From NCBI GenBank assembly GCA_947626285.1, contig CANQRR010000012.1, positions 1 to 64,000 on the forward strand: DNA of 64,000 bases. The letters run 5' to 3'. Shown here piece by piece: positions 51,663-60,366 of the stretch (positions are counted from its first letter, which is position 1; the number at the start of each line of letters is the position of its first letter). The position numbers were made by a program, and so were the translations under genes. The stretch is from an uncultured Lachnospiraceae bacterium (lineage in GTDB: Bacteria; Bacillota; Clostridia; Lachnospirales; Lachnospiraceae). Below the pieces are notes generated by a model. That model saw only the letters and a program-made list of their open reading frames with translations, had not been told where the DNA came from and did not search any database.

Positions 51663-52688
51663 ATGGAAAAGAAAAACATCGACTGGGCAAACCTCGGTTT
51701 CGGCTATGTACAGACCGACAAGAGATTTGTCGCAAACTATAAAGACGGGGCGTGGGACGAGGGCGGCCTCATCTCCGACGCGACCGTGACGATCACTGAG
51801 TGCGCGGGCGTGCTCCAGTACGCGCAGACCTGCTTCGAGGGCATGAAGGCCTACACGACCGAGGACGGACACATCGTGACCTTCCGCCCGGATCTCAACG
51901 CGGAGCGCATGGAGAACTCCTGCAAGCGCCTGGAGATGCCGGTCTACCCGCAGGACAAATTTGTGGACGCGGTCGTTCAGACGGTCGCGGCCAACGAAGC
52001 GTACGTGCCGCCCTACGGCTCCGGCGCCACACTCTATGTTCGTCCGTACATGTTCGGCAGCGACGCCGTCATCGGCGTAAAGCCGTCCAGCGAATACCAG
52101 TTCCGCGTGTTCACGACTCCGGTCGGCCCGTACTTCAAGGGCGGCGTGAAGCCGCTGACTATCCGCGTCTGCGACTACGACCGCGCGGCGCCGCATGGCA
52201 CCGGCCACATCAAGGCAGGCCTGAACTACGCGATGAGCCTCTACGCAATCATGGATGCGCACCGTCAGGGTTACGATGAGAACATGTACCTCGACGCAGC
52301 CACCCGCACGAAGGTCGAGGAGACCGGCGGCGCGAACTTCCTCTTCGTGACGAAGGACAACAAGGTCGTGACGCCAAAGTCGAACAGCATCCTGCCGTCC
52401 ATCACCCGCCGTTCCCTGCTCGTCGTGGCGAAGGAATATCTGGGGCTCGAGGTCGAGGAGCGCGAGGTATTCTTCGACGAGGTCAAGGACTTCGCGGAGT
52501 GCGGCCTGTGCGGCACCGCGGCCGTCATCTCCCCGGTCGGAAAGATCGTCGACCACGGCAAGGAGATCTGCCTGCCGAGCGGAATGACCGAGATGGGTCC
52601 GACCACGAAGAAACTCTACGACACGCTGACCGGCATCCAGATGGGACGCATCGAGGCGCCGAAGGGCTGGATCAAGGTCATCAAATAG
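51663..52688 (+). CDS. ilvE: Branched-chain amino acid aminotransferase
   Basis: This 341-residue fold-type IV PLP enzyme has FEGMKAYTTEDGHIVTFRPDLNAERM, LYVRPYMFGSD, and the PLP-binding Lys in GHIKAGLNYAMS. EETGGANFLFVTKDNKVVTPKSNSILPSITRRSLL and CGTAAVISPVG give the cofactor contacts. The length and motifs are those of the eukaryote-like long BCAT common in Firmicutes. It interconverts branched-chain amino acids and 2-oxo acids. It has its own promoter and terminator. Confidence 0.96.
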   Translation: MEKKNIDWANLGFGYVQTDKRFVANYKDGAWDEGGLISDATVTITECAGVLQYAQTCFEGMKAYTTEDGHIVTFRPDLNAERMENSCKRLEMPVYPQDKFVDAVVQTVAANEAYVPPYGSGATLYVRPYMFGSDAVIGVKPSSEYQFRVFTTPVGPYFKGGVKPLTIRVCDYDRAAPHGTGHIKAGLNYAMSLYAIMDAHRQGYDENMYLDAATRTKVEETGGANFLFVTKDNKVVTPKSNSILPSITRRSLLVVAKEYLGLEVEEREVFFDEVKDFAECGLCGTAAVISPVGKIVDHGKEICLPSGMTEMGPTTKKLYDTLTGIQMGRIEAPKGWIKVIK

Positions 52689-52739
52689 GCCCCGCGATTC
52701 AAAAAATATGCGTCTTGCGCCGCAGAGCGCAGGACAGAC

Positions 52740-52782
52740 AAATACCCGGGAAGGACGGTACAACGCCTTTCCGGGTATTTCT
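52740..52782 (+). terminator. Terminator after ilvE
   Basis: AAATACCCGGGAAGG and CCTTTCCGGGTATTT form a long stem with a small mismatch and are followed by CTTTTG. It can also terminate the converging AAA+ gene. Confidence 0.88.
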
Positions 52783-52819
52783 TTTGTTTGTCGTCACGAT
52801 ATAAGAATGATCTGCGCCT

Positions 52820-54436
52820 TTACTTTCCCAAAGCCTGCAGCCTCGCCTCGATCGCCCTCCCGCTCTCCTCAAACAAAAGTTCCCTGTTGTAGCGGTAATA
52901 ACGCTCGCACTCGTACTCCTGCAGGAAACGCACGCTGTAAGGATCTCGGTTCAGCTCCGTGACGAAGATGACCATCTCCTGCCCCGCGGAAAACGCTGCC
53001 TCCAGAAAATCAAACACGTGCTCCAACATTGCCCCGGCATCGGCTAGCTCCTGTTCCAGCGTGTCCTGCTCCCCATCGAACCATTCCCGAATGCTGGAAA
53101 ACGCCGTCTCGCCGTCCTGTACGTCCTCCTTTCGCAGTTTCCGCTGATACTGCTCCAACAGCTCCGTCACCCGGCGACGCGTCTGCTCCTCCTGCCTTGT
53201 CAGGAGCTCCGCCGTCTTTCTTCGCTCGGTCTCCGCCTGGAACTTGGCAAGCGCGGCACTTAGAACCCCGTCTGCGTCAAAAGGTTCCGCAACATCTATC
53301 GTTTCGGTGTACATTCTTCCGTCCGCAAGACCTGTTGGCTCTCCATCGTCTGCCTGCAGGTTCACTCCTGTCAACTCACTGTCTCCTTCTCCGGCAAGCA
53401 GCTGTGGTTTCAGTTTCTTCAATTCTTCATACAGCAGCTCCGTCGCCTGCCCCGCACGCATCAGTTCCGCGAAACGGTTCCGGCAACGCCCGAGCAAAAG
53501 CCCGACCACACTCAGCCTCTCGTCAAACGGCGCATGTCCGGCCTTTTTGATCAGAACCGGATCGATTCGTCCCTCCAGCACTTCCTCGAGCTGATAGTCC
53601 ATCTGATATTTGCGGTACAGCTCCAGATAATTCGCGAAATCCTTCGCGATCGTCTCGTGCTGGATGTACTGCACGACCACCTCGCGGTCCATCTCCTTGC
53701 CAAGTTCATCGTAGACCGTGAGCATCTGCGAGAGATCCTCCCAGCCGCGCGGCGTAGCGAATTTCCTGCCGTCCACCGTCGTCTCCATCTTGTAGAAATG
53801 CGCCGTCCGCGTGTTCAGGTAGGAGATCACTGCCGGATGGAGTTGCTGCAGCTGCGCGTACTCCTTCCAGACCGCGAAATCCGGCTCCACCTCGATCTTC
53901 TTGACGCGATCCATCGTCACGACGTCGAACTCGCGCACCGACTTGTTGTACTCCGGCGGATTGCCCGCCGCCACGATGATCCAGCCCTGCGGGATCGCAT
54001 GGCTCCCGAAGGTCTTACACTGCAGAAACTGCAGCATCGCCGGGGCGAGCGTCTCCGACACGCAGTTGATCTCGTCGATAAACAGAATGCCCTCCGAGAG
54101 CCCGGTTTTCTCCATCTTCTCATAGAGCGACGCCACGATCTCGCTCATCGTGTACTCGGTCACCGTGTACTCCCGCCCGCCGAAGCTCTGTTTCGAGACG
54201 AAAGGCAATCCGATCGCGCTCTGCCTTGTGTGGTGCGTAATCGTGTAAGCCACCAGCGCGATCCCGCACTCCTTCGCGATCTGCTCCATGATCTGCGTCT
54301 TGCCGATGCCCGGCGCGCCCAAAAGCAGCACCGGCCGCTGCCGGATCTGCGGGATAACATATTCCCCGTATTCATCCTTCAAAAGATACGCCTCGATCGT
54401 ATCCTTGATCTCCTGTTTCGCTCTCTTAATGTTCAT
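52820..54436 (-). CDS. MoxR-type AAA+ ATPase
   Basis: The start at 54436 (MNIKRAKQEIKDTIEAYLL) has GGAGAG. The AAA+ core (residues ~30-300) has Walker A LLGAPGIGKTQ, Walker B GILFIDEIN and the sensor AAGNPPEYN. The C-terminal half is long, Glu/Arg-rich and partly coiled coil (RRKTAELLTRQEEQTRRRVTELLEQYQRKL), ending in a Tyr/Arg-rich segment. It pairs with the VWA-type protein just upstream, as in MoxR-VWA systems that remodel protein complexes. The actual client is unknown. 120 bp separate it from that gene. Confidence 0.88.
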   Translation of the reverse strand: MNIKRAKQEIKDTIEAYLLKDEYGEYVIPQIRQRPVLLLGAPGIGKTQIMEQIAKECGIALVAYTITHHTRQSAIGLPFVSKQSFGGREYTVTEYTMSEIVASLYEKMEKTGLSEGILFIDEINCVSETLAPAMLQFLQCKTFGSHAIPQGWIIVAAGNPPEYNKSVREFDVVTMDRVKKIEVEPDFAVWKEYAQLQQLHPAVISYLNTRTAHFYKMETTVDGRKFATPRGWEDLSQMLTVYDELGKEMDREVVVQYIQHETIAKDFANYLELYRKYQMDYQLEEVLEGRIDPVLIKKAGHAPFDERLSVVGLLLGRCRNRFAELMRAGQATELLYEELKKLKPQLLAGEGDSELTGVNLQADDGEPTGLADGRMYTETIDVAEPFDADGVLSAALAKFQAETERRKTAELLTRQEEQTRRRVTELLEQYQRKLRKEDVQDGETAFSSIREWFDGEQDTLEQELADAGAMLEHVFDFLEAAFSAGQEMVIFVTELNRDPYSVRFLQEYECERYYRYNRELLFEESGRAIEARLQALGK

Positions 54437-54586
54437 CTCTGCTCTCCACCGCCTACTCTTTTTCAACCCGACATTTCTATCCGGCTTTCATTCGTACAGT
54501 TTTTAGCGACAGACATTCCTGCCCGGCTTTCATCCGTACAGCCGTTTGATGCCAGACATTTTCCAATCTGTTTTCTGTTCTGCCGC

Positions 54587-55951
54587 TCAAATCATTCTGA
54601 TTTCTTCCCGCGTCATCAGTTCCTCTTCCCCGATGATCAGCTTGATCGCCCAGGGCGGCACGTCCACGTCCCGATAATCTTCTTTCATAAACACAAATGC
54701 CGTCTCATAGGGCGGTTTCTTCACCGGAAATATCCCGTATCCGTCCGTGAAATAGATCAGCCCGCGCAGCTTTGTAAAGCAATGCTGCCGCAGCAGCTCC
54801 TGCACCCGCACGAACGCCGGGCGGAAGTCCGTCCCGCCAAAACCTCGCACCGTGAAATGCTCCAGGTAATCCTGCATCTCCTCGCGGCTCGTCACCAGCA
54901 CATCCTCCTGCACCCGGTCGTCGCACTGCAGGATATGCACATGGATCTTGCGGAAAAAGCCCTCCGACTCGCTCAGCACGCTGTAGGTCTCCTCCAGGAA
55001 GCGCCGGATCAGCTCTCCCCTGCACGACATCGACGTGTCCACGACGATTACGAAGTCCTCGACCTTCTGCACTTCCTTTGTCTCCAGCGGCTCGATCAGC
55101 GGCATGTTCCCGTACAGCTCCATGCCGTAATGGTAGAAAATATAGTCGAACGAATCCGGATCGACCTGCATCTCCTCCTTCAGCACAGAAAACTTCCGCA
55201 GGAACTCCCGGTAATCATAACGCCTGCGGTTCGCGGCGCTGAGTTGCTCTTCCAGATTTTTCGTATCTCCTGAAGCTTCCTTTGAGAAGGTCTCCAGCTC
55301 CGTCTGCATCCGGTCGCGGATATCGTCCCACTTCTGTCGCTGCGGATTTGGGCTCTTCTTCTGGTCTTCATTATCCCAATATCGGTGGTCATCCACGAGA
55401 AATTCTCGCTTCCACGCGTCGAGTTGCGCCTGCACCGGGTGCATCCGGCACAAAAAACGGTAAACACGCTCGGCGGTGACGACCGCTCGGCTGCCTTTTT
55501 CTGCCGCCTGTAAACCATCTCCACTTTCCAATACCCGATACAATTCCCGCCTCAGCGAAGACTTCGGCCGATGCACCGCCTTCACGTACAGTCCGTCGAT
55601 CACGTACTCCGTCGCAACATCACAGGCGAGATTCCAGTATTCCCCGTCGCGCTCCCCTCGGTTCCACAGATGGGAGAACAGGCAGTGCACGACGCTGTGC
55701 AGATACTGGCGGTTCACACTCTGCCGTCCCTTCCGGAACAGCGTCACCAGCGCGTCCGGCTGAAAGTACAGAACGCTCCCGTCCGTCCCCGTCCCTGCGA
55801 TCTGTGCGTCCGGCAAAAAAGCGAGCGACGAGAGCGCCACGTCCAGAAAACGCATATTCAGATACAACTCGTTCCGGGCGTTGCGCAGAATGTCCGTCGC
55901 TATCTCAACAAAATCGAGCGTCTGTACGCGCTCCTCATAGATCGGATTCAT
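54587..55951 (-). CDS. VWA-domain protein of the MoxR-partner type with degenerate metallopeptidase N-domain
   Basis: The start at 55951 (MNPIYEERVQTLDFVEIATD) is preferred over the track. The N-terminal ~120 residues resemble a DUF2201-type metallopeptidase-like part; the expected HExxH reads HSVVH (LHSVVHCLFSH), so the Glu is missing. A charged middle segment (KWDDIRDRMQTELETFSKEASGD) follows. The C-terminal VWA-like domain has the MIDAS DTSMS, a Thr in GGTDFRP and FTDG. The 454-residue protein probably binds Mg2+ and a partner through MIDAS and is remodelled by the adjacent AAA+ ATPase. Function is not known. Confidence 0.8.
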   Translation of the reverse strand: MNPIYEERVQTLDFVEIATDILRNARNELYLNMRFLDVALSSLAFLPDAQIAGTGTDGSVLYFQPDALVTLFRKGRQSVNRQYLHSVVHCLFSHLWNRGERDGEYWNLACDVATEYVIDGLYVKAVHRPKSSLRRELYRVLESGDGLQAAEKGSRAVVTAERVYRFLCRMHPVQAQLDAWKREFLVDDHRYWDNEDQKKSPNPQRQKWDDIRDRMQTELETFSKEASGDTKNLEEQLSAANRRRYDYREFLRKFSVLKEEMQVDPDSFDYIFYHYGMELYGNMPLIEPLETKEVQKVEDFVIVVDTSMSCRGELIRRFLEETYSVLSESEGFFRKIHVHILQCDDRVQEDVLVTSREEMQDYLEHFTVRGFGGTDFRPAFVRVQELLRQHCFTKLRGLIYFTDGYGIFPVKKPPYETAFVFMKEDYRDVDVPPWAIKLIIGEEELMTREEIRMI

Positions 55952-56089
55952 AGAAGTCCCCATTTTTTCAGGCCACATAATGGATCAAAGCTCTTTTCTG
56001 TACAGCAAAAACCCGCGCTTCTTGCTGTTTTACACAACATTATAGCACGGGCTTTTTCTGAATTCTACTTTTATTTGGGCAGCCGTCCT

Positions 56090-56419
56090 TTACGTCCAGA
56101 TCCGAAGCAGGAACAGGATCAGCAGACCGAGCCCCACGATAAACGCCAGAGCGATGAGCAGCGCAGCTTTCAGCGCGCCGAGCACATACATGCGGCGCTC
56201 CTGCGGGGTCAGCAGATCCGGCTGCTCCCAAGGACGCTCCTCCCTCGCACCGGCCGAATCCTCCGAGAACAAATCCTTAGACTCTCCCTGCCTCGAAAAA
56301 GTGTTCTGTGCGGACCCCGGTCTTCGGAACCGGAACAGGTTCGGACCCTCGACCGCGCTCATATCCGCGATCGTTCGTCCGTCGTCCTCCACGATCTCTC
56401 TATGCAGCTTTACACTCAA
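56090..56419 (-). CDS. Hypothetical single-pass membrane protein (109 aa)
   Basis: It starts MSVKLHREIVEDDGRT. A ~75-residue charged cytoplasmic part (GPNLFRFRRPGSAQNTFSRQGESKDLFSED... PDLLTPQERRMYVLG) precedes one C-terminal helix (AALLIALAFIVGLGLLILFLLRIW). The tail-anchored layout points to a cytoplasmic domain facing in. I do not recognise it. It lies between the oppF gene and the AAA+/VWA pair, and a tandem-repeat leader precedes it. Confidence 0.6.
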   Translation of the reverse strand: MSVKLHREIVEDDGRTIADMSAVEGPNLFRFRRPGSAQNTFSRQGESKDLFSEDSAGAREERPWEQPDLLTPQERRMYVLGALKAALLIALAFIVGLGLLILFLLRIWT

Positions 56420-56439
56420 ATCCCTTTCCCTCCTGCTTT

Positions 56440-56580
56440 CCTCATCACTGCCACCTCACAGGCCCTCCAGCTTTCGGACAATCCAGCTCTCTTTTCCCCA
56501 TCACTGCCGCCTCGCAGACCCTCCGTTCTTCGAACTGTTCGGCTTTTCTCTCTCATCACTGCCATCCCACAGGCTCTCTC
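56440..56580 (+). repeat. Three tandem direct repeats upstream of the 109-aa gene
   Basis: The block CATCACTGCC followed by an A/G-variable CTCGCAG-like segment recurs at about 56445, 56502 and 56556, with intervals of ~57 and ~54 bp; each is flanked by a pyrimidine-rich spacer. On the minus strand they read GGCAGTGATG with purine-rich spacers. The third overlaps the oppF stop region. They look like a degenerating tandem array, function unknown. Confidence 0.7.
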
Positions 56581-57637
56581 ACTTGTCGTACAGGTGGCAG
56601 ACCACGTAATGTCCCGGCTCCACCTCGCGCTGCACCGGAGCCTCCTCCTTACAGCGCTGCGTGCAGTTCGCGCAGCGGGTGTGGAACTTGCAGCCTGTCG
56701 GCGGATTTGCTGGGGACGGGATCGATCCCTCGAGCACGATACGGTTCATCTTCGCGTTCGGATCCGGAACCGGGATCGCCGAGAACAGCGCCTTCGTGTA
56801 CGGATGCAACGGATTCCGGAAAATATCCTCCGTCCTTCCGTACTCCACGAGATTGCCGAGGTACATGACGCCCACCGTGTCGGAGATATGCTCCACGACC
56901 GACAGGTCGTGCGAGATGAACAGGTAGGTCAGCTTGTACTGCTCCTGCAGCTCCTTTAAAAGGTTGATGATCTGCGCCTGGATCGAGACGTCGAGTGCCG
57001 ACACCGGCTCGTCGCAGACCACGAACTCCGGGTTGAGCGCCAGTGCGCGCGCGATACAGATACGCTGTCTCTGGCCGCCGGAGAACTCGTGCGGGTAGCG
57101 CTCCTTGTGAAACGGCTGCAGGCCGCAGTTGTCCATTACTTTATCAATATAGTCATTGAACTCCGCTTTCGACACCAGATTGTGCTCGCGCACCGCCTCG
57201 CCGATGATCTCGCCGACCGGAAGACGAGGGGAAAGACTCGAGAACGGATCCTGGAAGATGATCTGCATTTTCGTGCGCATCGAGCGCATCTCCTTGTTGG
57301 ACAGATCGTACACTTCCCTGCCGTTAAAGAGCACCTGGCCGCCGGTCTTCTCGCCGGACAAGCGCAGGATCGTCCGCCCCGTCGTCGTCTTGCCGCAGCC
57401 AGACTCGCCCACAAGCCCCATCGTCGTGCCGCGCTTCAGATTGAAGGTGACGCCGTCCACCGCCTTCACCTGTCCGACCGTGCGAGACATCATACCGCCC
57501 TTGATCGGGAAATATTTCTTTAATTCATTCACCATCAGGATATACTGAGGGTCGTAAGTCACGGGCGTATATTCAGCCCTGTCTTTCGGATCGGACCCAG
57601 GGATCTTTTCACCTGCCGCACCATTTTTTCTGCTCAT
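56579..57637 (-). CDS. oppF: Oligopeptide-type ABC transporter ATPase (OppF)
   Basis: This 352-residue ATPase has Walker [16 protein letters not shown], the Q-loop [12 protein letters not shown], signature [16 protein letters not shown] and Walker [16 protein letters not shown]. The C-terminal oligopeptide cap carries Cys residues ([14 protein letters not shown]), probably a metal-binding cluster of this family. It drives uptake with OppD. Its start overlaps the oppD stop by four bases (ATGA). The last gene of the operon. Confidence 0.96.
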   Translation of the reverse strand: MSRKNGAAGEKIPGSDPKDRAEYTPVTYDPQYILMVNELKKYFPIKGGMMSRTVGQVKAVDGVTFNLKRGTTMGLVGESGCGKTTTGRTILRLSGEKTGGQVLFNGREVYDLSNKEMRSMRTKMQIIFQDPFSSLSPRLPVGEIIGEAVREHNLVSKAEFNDYIDKVMDNCGLQPFHKERYPHEFSGGQRQRICIARALALNPEFVVCDEPVSALDVSIQAQIINLLKELQEQYKLTYLFISHDLSVVEHISDTVGVMYLGNLVEYGRTEDIFRNPLHPYTKALFSAIPVPDPNAKMNRIVLEGSIPSPANPPTGCKFHTRCANCTQRCKEEAPVQREVEPGHYVVCHLYDK

Positions 57638-58797
57638 GATACGTCCCCTCCTTCCTGATTCTTTATTTCATAATAGCGATAGCAGGACACCTTATGCGTC
57701 GGGGAGATGCTCACCTCGCACGGGTACTCGCCGCCGCACTTCTCCACGCACATCTCGCAGCGGTCCTTGAAATAGCAGTAGTCCGGCATGTTGACCGGAT
57801 TCGGCACCTTGCCCGGAATAGAATACAGCTTATCCACCTGCCTGCCGACCACCGGCTTCGACGCCATCAGCCCAATCGTGTACGGGTGCGCCGGGTGGTA
57901 GAAAATATCTTCCGCCGTGCCCTTCTCCACGATGCGCCCCGCGTACATGACTACCACGTAATCCGCCATCTCCGCGATCACGCCCAGATCGTGCGTGATG
58001 AACATGATCGAGGAATTGATCTTGTCCTTCAGGCTGCGCAGCAGGTCGAGCACCTGCGCCTGTATCGTCACGTCCAGCGCCGTCGTCGGTTCGTCCGCGA
58101 TGATCACCCTCGGATTGCACGCGAGCGCCATCGCGATGCAGACGCGCTGGCGCATACCGCCCGAGAGCTCATGCGGAAACATCTGATAGACGCCCTCGCT
58201 GTTCGCGATGCCGACCATCTCCAGAAGCTCGATCGTGCGCTTCTTCATGTCCTCCCTGCTCTTTCCCTCTCCGTCGTGCAGCTCGATCACCTCGTTGATC
58301 TGATCTCCGATGCGGAACACCGGATTCAGGGAGGTCATCGGCTCCTGAAAGATCATGGATACAAAATTTCCTCTCAGGTGCTGCACCGCCTCATAGGGCA
58401 TCTTCGCCACGTCCACGGCTTTGTCTCCCAGGTTCAGACGGATCTCGCCCTCCACGATCTGGCCCTGCGGCCGCTGCAAAAGCTGCATCAGAGACAGGCT
58501 TGTCACAGACTTGCCGCAGCCGGACTCGCCCACCACGCCGACCGTTTTGCCGATTGGCACCTCGTAGCTTACGCCGTCCACGCTCTTGACCGTGCCCGCG
58601 TCCGTGAAGAAATAGGTGTGCAGGTTATCAAACTCCACCGCGTTGTTCGGATCGTGCATCTTCGTCAGATATTCGCTCTCCGGCACTTTTTTGCGCTTGC
58701 GTTTCTTTTCGAGTTCATTTGTGATCTTGCGGTTTTCGCGTGAGATCCGTCTCGCTTCTTTCCCGGAAAGATATCCTTCCGCTTTTCTCTTCGCCAT
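57634..58797 (-). CDS. oppD: Oligopeptide-type ABC transporter ATPase (OppD)
   Basis: This 387-residue ATPase has Walker A GESGCGKSVTSLSLMQLL, Q-loop IFQEPMTSLNPVFR, signature SGGMRQRVCIAMALACNP and Walker B RVIIADEPTTALDVT. It ends with the OppD cap Cys cluster (CYFKDRCEMCVEKCGGEYPC). The N-terminal ~50 residues are an extra very basic segment (RRISRENRKITNELEKKRKRKK). It forms a heterodimer with OppF on the inner membrane face. Confidence 0.96.
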   Translation of the reverse strand: MAKRKAEGYLSGKEARRISRENRKITNELEKKRKRKKVPESEYLTKMHDPNNAVEFDNLHTYFFTDAGTVKSVDGVSYEVPIGKTVGVVGESGCGKSVTSLSLMQLLQRPQGQIVEGEIRLNLGDKAVDVAKMPYEAVQHLRGNFVSMIFQEPMTSLNPVFRIGDQINEVIELHDGEGKSREDMKKRTIELLEMVGIANSEGVYQMFPHELSGGMRQRVCIAMALACNPRVIIADEPTTALDVTIQAQVLDLLRSLKDKINSSIMFITHDLGVIAEMADYVVVMYAGRIVEKGTAEDIFYHPAHPYTIGLMASKPVVGRQVDKLYSIPGKVPNPVNMPDYCYFKDRCEMCVEKCGGEYPCEVSISPTHKVSCYRYYEIKNQEGGDVS

Positions 58798-58812
58798 AAC
58801 GCCGCCTCCCTT

Positions 58813-60354
58813 CTACCGCTTCATCTTCGGGTCAAACGCGTCGCGCAGACCGTCGCCCACGAAGTTGAATCCAAGTACCGCGATCAGCAGGCAGATGCCG
58901 GCGGGTATCCAGATAAACCAGAATGTTGTCATGACATAGGAATTGTTCACGTCCGAGATAATGCTGCCCCAGGACGCGAACGGGAATTTCACACCGAGCC
59001 CAAGAAACGACAGTGTCGCCTCCGTGATGATCGTAGAGCCGAGCCCCATCGTGCAGATGACGATCAGCTGCGGGATCACGTTCGGGATCAAGTGCTTGAA
59101 GATACGCCTGGATACCCGAATGCCGCACGCCTCGGTCGCCGTCATAAATTCCTGCTCACGCAGGGACAGGATCTGTCCGCGCACCATACGCGCGATGCCC
59201 GGCCAGCCGAGGAAACCCAGGATCAGCATCAGGTACAGCATGCGGATCTGCGGATCCACACGCAGATTGTCCATCGCCGCGCCGAGGATGATGATGACCG
59301 GCATCGACGGGATACAGTAGAAAATATCGACGATACGCATGATCAGGTTGTCGACCCACTTGCCGAAATAGCCGGAAATACCGCCGAGAATGATCCCGAT
59401 GACTGTCTCGATGAACACGACGATAAAGCCGATCACCAGCGACACCCTGCCGCCGTACATCAGGCGTACCAGCATATCCATACCGTTCTTATCCGTGCCG
59501 AGCGGATGTTTCAGGGACGGCTGCCCGTAGGTATCGTACACATAGGATGGCGTCTTCTGCTGCACCGACCAGACCTTCGCCGTGGCGTCATAGGAGACCT
59601 TGTAGCTGCTCTCCACGCCCTCCTCGTCTGTGTAGGCAAACTCGCTGATGTCATCCTCCAGAGCCTCCTGGAGCTTTTCCTTGAAATCGCGGGTGATCGT
59701 GATGCCGTTCTCCTTCGGCGCCACCACGAAACGGCTGATGTAACCGATCACGGTCCCGTCCTGCGCAATGTTGCCCGCCTCGTCCACCGTGTAATCCGCG
59801 CCATCCGCCTCGAAATCACGCTCCCCGTTCACATACGCCTTTAACGCGCCGTACTTCACCGCGAACGCCGGCTCTTCCATGCCGTCCGCCGCGTTCACGA
59901 TGTCCTTGTAGGCGATTGCCAGCATCGTGCCGTCCGCCTTGCTGATGGAATAGAGATCCGGTCCTTCCTCCGTGAGTCTGTAATCCTCGTTCTTATAGGA
60001 ATATTCGGTCTCGCCCTTGCCCAGCGCCAGCAGGAACTGCGCCTGCAGGATCGTGGTAAATTCCTGCCCGTCCGCCACCGCGTAGCGGAGCTCGTCGTTC
60101 CGCGTGACGCCCACATATTCCTTGTCCAGGTAGGTGACCGTGTAGAACTGCTCCGCCTGCCCGTACGGCATCAGGAACCCTCCAACGAAGGAGAAGACGA
60201 ACATGACGATCAACATGACCAGACCCAGTACCGCCAGACGGTTGCGGAAAAAGCGTTTCACCACAAGCGCGCCCGGCGAGAGCACCTTCACACGGCGGTC
60301 GTCGTTCAAGGAGTACTGTTCTTCCGTCTGATTCTTTTGCTCTTCTGACATCAT
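58813..60354 (-). CDS. oppC: Oligopeptide-type ABC permease (OppC) with large extracytoplasmic insertion
   Basis: The 513-residue protein has a helix near residue 40 (LAVLGLVMLIVMFVFSFVGG) and a C-terminal permease domain with four or five helices (LVIGFIVVFIETVIGIILG, LGFLGWPGIARMVRGQIL, the EAA-loop EACGIRVSRRIFKHLIPNV). Between them lie about 210 residues (LDKEYVGVTRNDELRYAV... KTPSYVYDTYGQPSLKHPLG) that must be outside. Typical OppC is ~300 residues, so this insertion is unusual. The extra part is rich in Asp/Glu/Tyr and might bind substrate or the OppA lipoprotein. TM topology is an estimate. Confidence 0.92.
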   Translation of the reverse strand: MMSEEQKNQTEEQYSLNDDRRVKVLSPGALVVKRFFRNRLAVLGLVMLIVMFVFSFVGGFLMPYGQAEQFYTVTYLDKEYVGVTRNDELRYAVADGQEFTTILQAQFLLALGKGETEYSYKNEDYRLTEEGPDLYSISKADGTMLAIAYKDIVNAADGMEEPAFAVKYGALKAYVNGERDFEADGADYTVDEAGNIAQDGTVIGYISRFVVAPKENGITITRDFKEKLQEALEDDISEFAYTDEEGVESSYKVSYDATAKVWSVQQKTPSYVYDTYGQPSLKHPLGTDKNGMDMLVRLMYGGRVSLVIGFIVVFIETVIGIILGGISGYFGKWVDNLIMRIVDIFYCIPSMPVIIILGAAMDNLRVDPQIRMLYLMLILGFLGWPGIARMVRGQILSLREQEFMTATEACGIRVSRRIFKHLIPNVIPQLIVICTMGLGSTIITEATLSFLGLGVKFPFASWGSIISDVNNSYVMTTFWFIWIPAGICLLIAVLGFNFVGDGLRDAFDPKMKR

Positions 60355-60366
60355 TCTCCCTCCTTC

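Noticed and set aside
53534-55273. 579-aa plus-strand ORF opposite the AAA+/VWA genes
   Set aside because: Spans two real genes on the other strand and the gap between them; His/Leu/Arg-rich shadow.
56440-56580. CRISPR-like array
   Set aside because: Only three degenerate units, no uniform spacers and no cas genes.
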